From: Desulfuromonas sp.
Lineage (GTDB): Bacteria; Desulfobacterota; Desulfuromonadia; Desulfuromonadales; Geopsychrobacteraceae
Assembly (NCBI GenBank): GCA_002868865.1
Contig: PKUC01000054.1
Span: forward strand, 1 to 64,000
Direction: 5' to 3'
Length of the DNA: 64,000 bases
A program made the position numbers and the translations under genes. Below are positions 60,184-64,000 of this stretch, piece by piece. The notes below the pieces were generated by a model. That model was not told the origin of the DNA and did no database searches. It worked only from the letters and a program-made list of their open reading frames with translations. Within the stretch, counting starts at the first letter, position 1; the number at the start of each line of letters is the position of its first letter.

Positions 60184-61038
60184 TCAAAGCGGGGCATCCA
60201 GAGGTCGCACAGGATAGGTCGTCCAACCGTAACGGGCGCTGAGTCGTTCGCCAGCGACACGGGCGCTTTCGAAATCGGCATACACTCCGAACACTGTCGC
60301 GCCACTGCCCGACATCAGGGCACCGCGAGCGCCGTTGTCGAGAAGCACATCTTTAATATGCTCGATTTCCGGAAACTCCGACACCGTAACGCGCTCGAGA
60401 TCGTTCGTCATATGAGCAATCAACTCATCGGAGCTCCCGACCGAAAACCTCGGAAGGTTAGCCACTTCGTCGGAAATTGTCAACTGTAAACTTTGGTAAA
60501 CCCAGGCCGTTGACACCTTAAAACCGGGATGCACCAACAGATAGCAAACCTGCGGCAGAGGGCTCAGCGGCTCAAGCTGCTCACCGATCCCTGTCGCCCA
60601 TGCGGGCCGACCAAAGACAAAAAAGGGTACATCCGCACCAAGGCTCAACCCCATCTCCATCAGCCGTCTTTGCCCGACCCCCAAATTCAGCATCCGATCG
60701 AGTCCGACCAGGACCGTCGCCGCATTAGATGACCCCCCCCCCAGTCCGGCAGCAACTGGAATCTTCTTATCGATATCGATATCTACAGCTCGAGACAACC
60801 CTGCCTCGGCGAGAATCAAGCGGGCCGCGCGAGATGCTATATTTTCTTCACCGTCTGCAAGAGCCACCCCCCGACAGCAAATCGGCCCGGCCTCATCATG
60901 AACAGTCAAGCGGACCCGGTCACACAGATCGACGCGCTGCATCGCCATGGCCAACACATGATAGCCGTCCGTACGCTTACCAAGAACATGAAGACAGAGA
61001 TTGATTTTAGCCGGTGACAATAAGTCGCATTGAATCAT
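60184..61038 (-). CDS. ispE: 4-diphosphocytidyl-2-C-methyl-D-erythritol kinase
   Basis: A 284-aa GHMP kinase of the MEP isoprenoid pathway. It has SPAKINLCLHVLGKRTDGYH at the N-terminus, the ATP-binding PVAAGLGGGSSNAATVLVGL, GADVPFFVFGRPAWATGIGE and GALMSGSGATVFGVY. The ORF track starts at 61179; ATG 61038 (MIQCDLLSPAKIN) is the family start, with GGGGAG about 12 nt upstream. It is upstream of tRNA-Gln and prs. Confidence 0.95.
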   Translation of the reverse strand: MIQCDLLSPAKINLCLHVLGKRTDGYHVLAMAMQRVDLCDRVRLTVHDEAGPICCRGVALADGEENIASRAARLILAEAGLSRAVDIDIDKKIPVAAGLGGGSSNAATVLVGLDRMLNLGVGQRRLMEMGLSLGADVPFFVFGRPAWATGIGEQLEPLSPLPQVCYLLVHPGFKVSTAWVYQSLQLTISDEVANLPRFSVGSSDELIAHMTNDLERVTVSEFPEIEHIKDVLLDNGARGALMSGSGATVFGVYADFESARVAGERLSARYGWTTYPVRPLDAPL

Positions 61039-61247
61039 CTTGATCTTTATCTCCCCTGACAAAACAGACGCGACATCGTTCTCCATCCAACAGCTGGCTG
61101 TCAAGCCTATTGCGCCCCCCACGCTCGCGTTCCCGAGAGAAAGCCCCCCCCAAATCTGCCCCCATCCGGTATTCTGCACTCAACAAAACCCGGTTATAAG
61201 TTGAACAGCTGAAAAGTCGCCCCGCCGTGGCCAGATTTCGCCACTAC

Positions 61248-61284
61248 AGGCGCTTATTCGCCTACAGCTACCATGACAGCGCCT
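61248..61284 (+). promoter_or_regulatory. Inverted repeat upstream of the sigma-54 promoter, candidate activator site
   Basis: AGGCGCT (61248-61254) and AGCGCCT (61278-61284) are a perfect 7-bp inverted repeat. The midpoint is about 98 nt before the start site expected from the -24/-12 element, the normal distance for an enhancer of an NtrC/DctD-type activator. It does not match the E. coli NtrC consensus. Confidence 0.45.
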
Positions 61285-61337
61285 AAAAAAAACGCTCCAA
61301 CGCCTTAGATAGAGCAGATTCCAAATACCTCCCTCAC

Positions 61338-61354
61338 TGGCACCATCCTTGCTG
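61338..61354 (+). promoter_or_regulatory. Sigma-54 (-24/-12) promoter of the TRAP operon
   Basis: TGGCACCATCCTTGCTG carries the invariant GG and GC 10 nt apart and matches the TGGCAC-N5-TTGC consensus. It lies about 90 nt upstream of the first TRAP-like gene in a 400-nt gap with no other gene. C4-dicarboxylate TRAP or Dct genes are classical targets of sigma-54 activators, which supports function. Confidence 0.85.
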
Positions 61355-61442
61355 AGCATTGAGCTGAGAGAAATAAAATATCATTCTGTTTTGCCTTATT
61401 GTTGCGCGACTGCACACTTCTAAAACCGATGAAAGTTCTTAC

Positions 61443-62276
61443 GTGTATATGTTGTTCCGCTTTTTTTGCCTACTCGTTCTTTTCTTGCTGTTCACAACGA
61501 CGGCGCACGCGGAACCACTCAGGATCAAACTTGAAACAGGGGAGCATGCAGGAACTGCCGACCAGTTGAGCATCAGCTACCTGCAAAAACTCCTGGAAGA
61601 ACGCTCGAATGGACGGCTCAAAACGGAGCATACCGGGACCCAGACCGAAACGCTGGGCAATCTCGGACTGCTTGAACTCGACCGCCTGACGGACAGTCCG
61701 TATGTGCAAGTCTTGCAGGTTCCGTTTCTGTTCACAGACCGCAGCCACCTGCACGCCACCCTGAACAACGAACAGATAACTGTCGAACTACTGAAACCGC
61801 AGGCCGGAATCGTCCCACTGGCCTACTGGGACAACGCAGCACTCCACCTTATCGGAAAGGCCAACGCACCGGCCGGCAATAAGAACTCAAGCTGCCGAGA
61901 CGTGACGGCAGCTCAAAACGAACTGGGCCCCAGCAAGACCCTTGCAACTGAGGCAGCGCCAGACAGCCTGACGATCAGCACGCACCGCTACAGGATCCGG
62001 GTTCTGGCCGCAGACCAGGACTTCTGGGACACAGTCCCCAAAGATCTGCGGATCATTATTAACGGGGCGGTCAAGGATGCGACCCGCTACCACCGGGAAC
62101 TTATTGAGCAGCAGGATCTCGTGGAGAAAAATCTACTCAAAACGCTCGGAGCGCGGGCCGATCGCATCTCGCCCTCGCAGCGCAGCATCCTGAGACGATG
62201 CGCTCTGCAAGCCGTCCCGCTGGAAATGTCAGCGCTGATTGATATGATCAAGAACATCGATTCGTCCGGACCGTAA
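61443..62276 (+). CDS. Shortened DctP-like periplasmic protein
   Basis: A 277-aa protein with a Sec signal (FRFFCLLVLFLLFTTTAHA). The N-terminal half follows TRAP binding proteins: ISYLQKLLEERSNGRLKTE, LQVPFLFTDRSHLHATLNNE and GIVPLAYWDNA; the later part has DQDFWDTVPKDLRIIINGAVKDATRYHREL, like FWMDLPEDIKVEVKKALDEA of DctP. Between them about 40 residues are missing and the rest is unlike DctP, so the conserved ligand Arg and the Q-x-x-x-IDGQEN region are absent. Start may be GTG 61443 or ATG 61449; neither has a good Shine-Dalgarno. It is the first gene after the sigma-54 promoter. Transport of ligand is doubtful; sensing or accessory function is possible. Confidence 0.65.
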   Translation: MYMLFRFFCLLVLFLLFTTTAHAEPLRIKLETGEHAGTADQLSISYLQKLLEERSNGRLKTEHTGTQTETLGNLGLLELDRLTDSPYVQVLQVPFLFTDRSHLHATLNNEQITVELLKPQAGIVPLAYWDNAALHLIGKANAPAGNKNSSCRDVTAAQNELGPSKTLATEAAPDSLTISTHRYRIRVLAADQDFWDTVPKDLRIIINGAVKDATRYHRELIEQQDLVEKNLLKTLGARADRISPSQRSILRRCALQAVPLEMSALIDMIKNIDSSGP

Positions 62277-62356
62277 CACACGGCCCGAAACATGTTGTGC
62301 GTTGTCCCTTTGACAACATTACAAACACCCAATTCAAGAAAAAAGGAGAGACAAGG

Positions 62357-63349
62357 ATGTCAAAAAGCATGCGTCTTATGATCACCCTGCTGGTCACACT
62401 CGCACTGGTCGCATCGGCAACCCTCGCCATGGCCAGACCGATCGTCATCAAGTTTTCCCACGTCGTCGCCGAAAACACCCCCAAAGGCCAGATGGCGAAC
62501 AAATTCAAAGAACTGGTCGATGAGCGCCTGGCCGGAAAAGTTGAGGTCGAGGTATTCCCTAACTCCCAGCTGTTCGGTGACAACAAGGTTCTCGAAGCCA
62601 TGCTGCTCGGCGACGTCCAACTGGCGGCCCCCTCCCTGTCAAAGTTCAACAAATACACCAAGTCTCTGCAGATTTTCGACCTGCCCTTCCTCTTTAAAGA
62701 CATGGCTGCCGTCGAGAAGTTTCAGCAGGGTGAAGTCGGCCAGAAGATGCTGATGTCTATGAAAAAGAAAGGCCTGATCGGTCTCGGCTACCTCCACAAC
62801 GGCATGAAGCAACTGTCCGCCAGCAGCGCCCTCCGCATTCCCGCTGATGCCAAACACAAAAAATTCCGGATCATGAGTTCCGACGTGCTGGCAGCTCAAT
62901 TTGAAGCGATTGACGCGATGCCGCTGAAAAAGCCCTTCTCCGAGGTCTTTACCCTGCTGCAGACCAAAGCGATCGATGGCCAGGAAAACACATGGTCCAA
63001 TATCTATTCCAAAAAATTCTATGAGGTTCAGCCCTATATCACTGAATCCAACCACGGCGTACTCGACTATCTTGTCATTACTTCCGCTGAATTCTGGATG
63101 GATCTGCCCGAGGACATCAAAGTCGAAGTCAAAAAAGCTCTCGACGAAGCAATCACGTTCGGCAATAGCGTCTCAGCGCAAAAAGCGATCAATGACCGCC
63201 AGAAGATCATCGACTCCAAGCGTTCCAAAATCGTTGAACTGACCGACGCTGAGCGTCAGCAGTGGGTAGAAGCGATGAAACCAGTCTGGAAGCAATTTGA
63301 AGGGGAAATCGGCAAAGAGTATATCGACGCCGCAATCCAGTCGAATTAA
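62357..63349 (+). CDS. dctP: TRAP transporter solute-binding protein DctP
   Basis: A 330-aa periplasmic protein with signal peptide (MRLMITLLVTLALVASATLAMA). It shows DctP hallmarks: IKFSHVVAENTPKGQMANKFKELV, VEVFPNSQLFGDNKVLEAM, LPFLF, KFRIMSSDVLAAQFEAIDAMP with the ligand-binding Arg, and LQTKAIDGQENTWSNI. Such proteins bind C4-dicarboxylates or related acids. The ORF track starts at 62297; ATG 62357 has AAAGGAGA upstream and gives a proper signal. It is followed by a stem-loop and dctQ. Confidence 0.94.
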   Translation: MSKSMRLMITLLVTLALVASATLAMARPIVIKFSHVVAENTPKGQMANKFKELVDERLAGKVEVEVFPNSQLFGDNKVLEAMLLGDVQLAAPSLSKFNKYTKSLQIFDLPFLFKDMAAVEKFQQGEVGQKMLMSMKKKGLIGLGYLHNGMKQLSASSALRIPADAKHKKFRIMSSDVLAAQFEAIDAMPLKKPFSEVFTLLQTKAIDGQENTWSNIYSKKFYEVQPYITESNHGVLDYLVITSAEFWMDLPEDIKVEVKKALDEAITFGNSVSAQKAINDRQKIIDSKRSKIVELTDAERQQWVEAMKPVWKQFEGEIGKEYIDAAIQSN

Positions 63350-63362
63350 AGGACAATCCGCA

Positions 63363-63390
63363 TCCCGGACTTCACCAGTGGGGTCCGGGA
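63363..63390 (+). repeat. Stem-loop between dctP and dctQ
   Basis: TCCCGGAC (63363-63370) and GTCCGGGA (63383-63390) are a perfect 8-bp inverted repeat followed by CTGTTTTC, in the 76-nt dctP-dctQ gap. It resembles a leaky terminator that would keep binding-protein mRNA higher than permease mRNA. Confidence 0.65.
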
Positions 63391-63425
63391 CTGTTTTCAA
63401 GGCATGATTTTTATGAGGTCTGAAT

Positions 63426-63980
63426 ATGTTTAGTCGGATAATCAACAGTATTGAGGAGACGATCATCTGTCTCCTGCTGGCGTCCATGACGCTACTGGTT
63501 TTTTTTGAAGTGCTGATGCGCTTCGGCTTCGGAACCGGGGTGATGTGGGCTCAGGAACTGACTCTACACCTTTCGGCCTGGATGGTCCTGTTCGGAGTCT
63601 CTTACGGCATCAAAGTCGGTGCCCATATCGGGGTTGACGCCCTTGTAAAAATCCTGCCGCCACTGGCCCGCAAAATCATCGGTGCAGTGGCCATCTGCGC
63701 ATGTCTGTTTTACACCGGCCTGTTCGGCAAAGGCGCCTGGGTCTATCTGGAGAAAATGCACAAAATCGGCATCGAACTTGACGATATGCCGATCCCGAAG
63801 TGGATCGCGCATAGCATCCTGTTGATCGGCATGATCCTCATCGCCATCCGACTGGCGATGCTCCTCTGGGGCGTTTTTACCGGCAAGAACGAAGGATTCA
63901 CCCTTGCGGACGAAGCCAAAGAGAGTATGCATCTGGCTGAAGAGACCAAAGCCGCTGCCCAGGGAGGTGATTCGGCATGA
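63426..63980 (+). CDS. dctQ: TRAP transporter small permease DctQ
   Basis: A 184-aa inner-membrane protein with four hydrophobic segments. It has the DctQ pattern: IEETIICLLLASMTLLVFFEVLMRF, WAQELTLHLSAWMVLFGVSYGIKVGAHIGVD, and IPKWIAHSILLIGMILIAIRL. It joins the large permease DctM. GAGG lies seven nt before ATG. It overlaps dctM by ATGA. Confidence 0.93.
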   Translation: MFSRIINSIEETIICLLLASMTLLVFFEVLMRFGFGTGVMWAQELTLHLSAWMVLFGVSYGIKVGAHIGVDALVKILPPLARKIIGAVAICACLFYTGLFGKGAWVYLEKMHKIGIELDDMPIPKWIAHSILLIGMILIAIRLAMLLWGVFTGKNEGFTLADEAKESMHLAEETKAAAQGGDSA

Positions 63981-64000
63981 CCACTGCTGCACTTTTTTTC
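63977..64000 (+). CDS. dctM: TRAP transporter large permease DctM, first codons (cut by window edge)
   Basis: ATG at 63977 overlaps the dctQ stop (ATGA) with GGGAGG upstream, and reads MTTAALFF. Eight codons cannot identify it by themselves; the position after dctQ makes the large permease the expected gene. Confidence 0.65.

Overview
The window looks like chromosomal core and near-core DNA of a Gram-negative anaerobe of the Desulfuromonadales (Geobacter / Desulfuromonas / Pelobacter type). The evidence is a citrate synthase of the eukaryote-like type known from Geobacteraceae, the neighbourhood ispE / tRNA-Gln / prs / rplY / pth / ychF / rpsF / rpsR / rplI / dnaB, a B12-riboswitch cobalamin operon with an anaerobic cobaltochelatase, NtrBC-type signalling, periplasmic and outer-membrane proteins, and TRAP, Liv and oxaloacetate decarboxylase genes. 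The placement is inferred from gene content, not from a database search. No insertion sequence, integrase, phage gene or CRISPR array is visible.

Layout. 1-2004 (minus): nadC-birA-coaX, with coaX cut by the window edge. 2207-3127: OmpA-type lipoprotein. 3165-9178 (plus): cobalamin riboswitch with a terminator and a possible antiterminator, then cbiK, an ABC-2 exporter pair, btuC/btuD/btuF-like uptake genes and cbiL, mostly with overlapping ends. 9204-13147 (minus): a DUF454 membrane protein, then oadG-oadB-oadA (Na+-pumping oxaloacetate decarboxylase). 13148-14116 is the largest gene-free stretch and begins with a strongly AT-rich island. 14117-19504 (minus): livKHMGF plus an SseB-like gene. 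19700-24525 (minus): a PATAN/DUF4388-like protein, a ParA/MinD-like protein with a broken P-loop plus a Cys/His cluster, an ABC-F ATPase, and a receiver-PilZ protein. 24660-31334 (minus): cusCBA copper/silver efflux and a Met/His-rich periplasmic protein, with a perfect dyad upstream. 31804-34851 (plus): RNase E/G with a very long charged tail. 34848-42811 (minus): pseudouridine synthase, Smr protein, membrane protein, LysM lytic transglycosylase, hflX, fabI, rlmI-like methyltransferase. 43020-45237 (plus): methyltransferase, IMPACT/YigZ protein, glycine-zipper OmpA lipoprotein. 45444-46754 (minus): gltA. 47077-50623 (plus): dusB-ntrB-ntrC. 50701-61038 (minus): translation/replication cluster dnaB, rplI, DUF2232, rpsR, rpsF, ychF, hppA, pth, rplY, prs, tRNA-Gln, ispE. 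61338-64000 (plus): a sigma-54 promoter, a shortened DctP-like protein, then dctP-dctQ-dctM (dctM cut by the edge).

How the parts fit. Dicarboxylates taken up by the TRAP system could feed the oxaloacetate decarboxylase Na+ pump and the TCA cycle through citrate synthase. BirA would biotinylate OadA. A K+-dependent membrane pyrophosphatase adds another ion pump. The window encodes an NtrC-type activator and also has a consensus -24/-12 promoter in front of the TRAP genes, although which activator serves that promoter cannot be told from sequence.

The parts most worth a second look are: the B12 operon (possible dual-start CbiK, exporter between chelatase and importer, readable antiterminator); the degenerate ParA-like / Cys-His cluster protein coupled to an ABC-F gene; the shortened DctP-like protein heading the sigma-54 TRAP operon; the dyad upstream of cusCBA; the Cys/His insertion in DnaB; and the AT-rich island next to the oad operon. 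ORF-track starts were changed where an upstream Shine-Dalgarno sequence, an overlap or a terminator favoured another codon.
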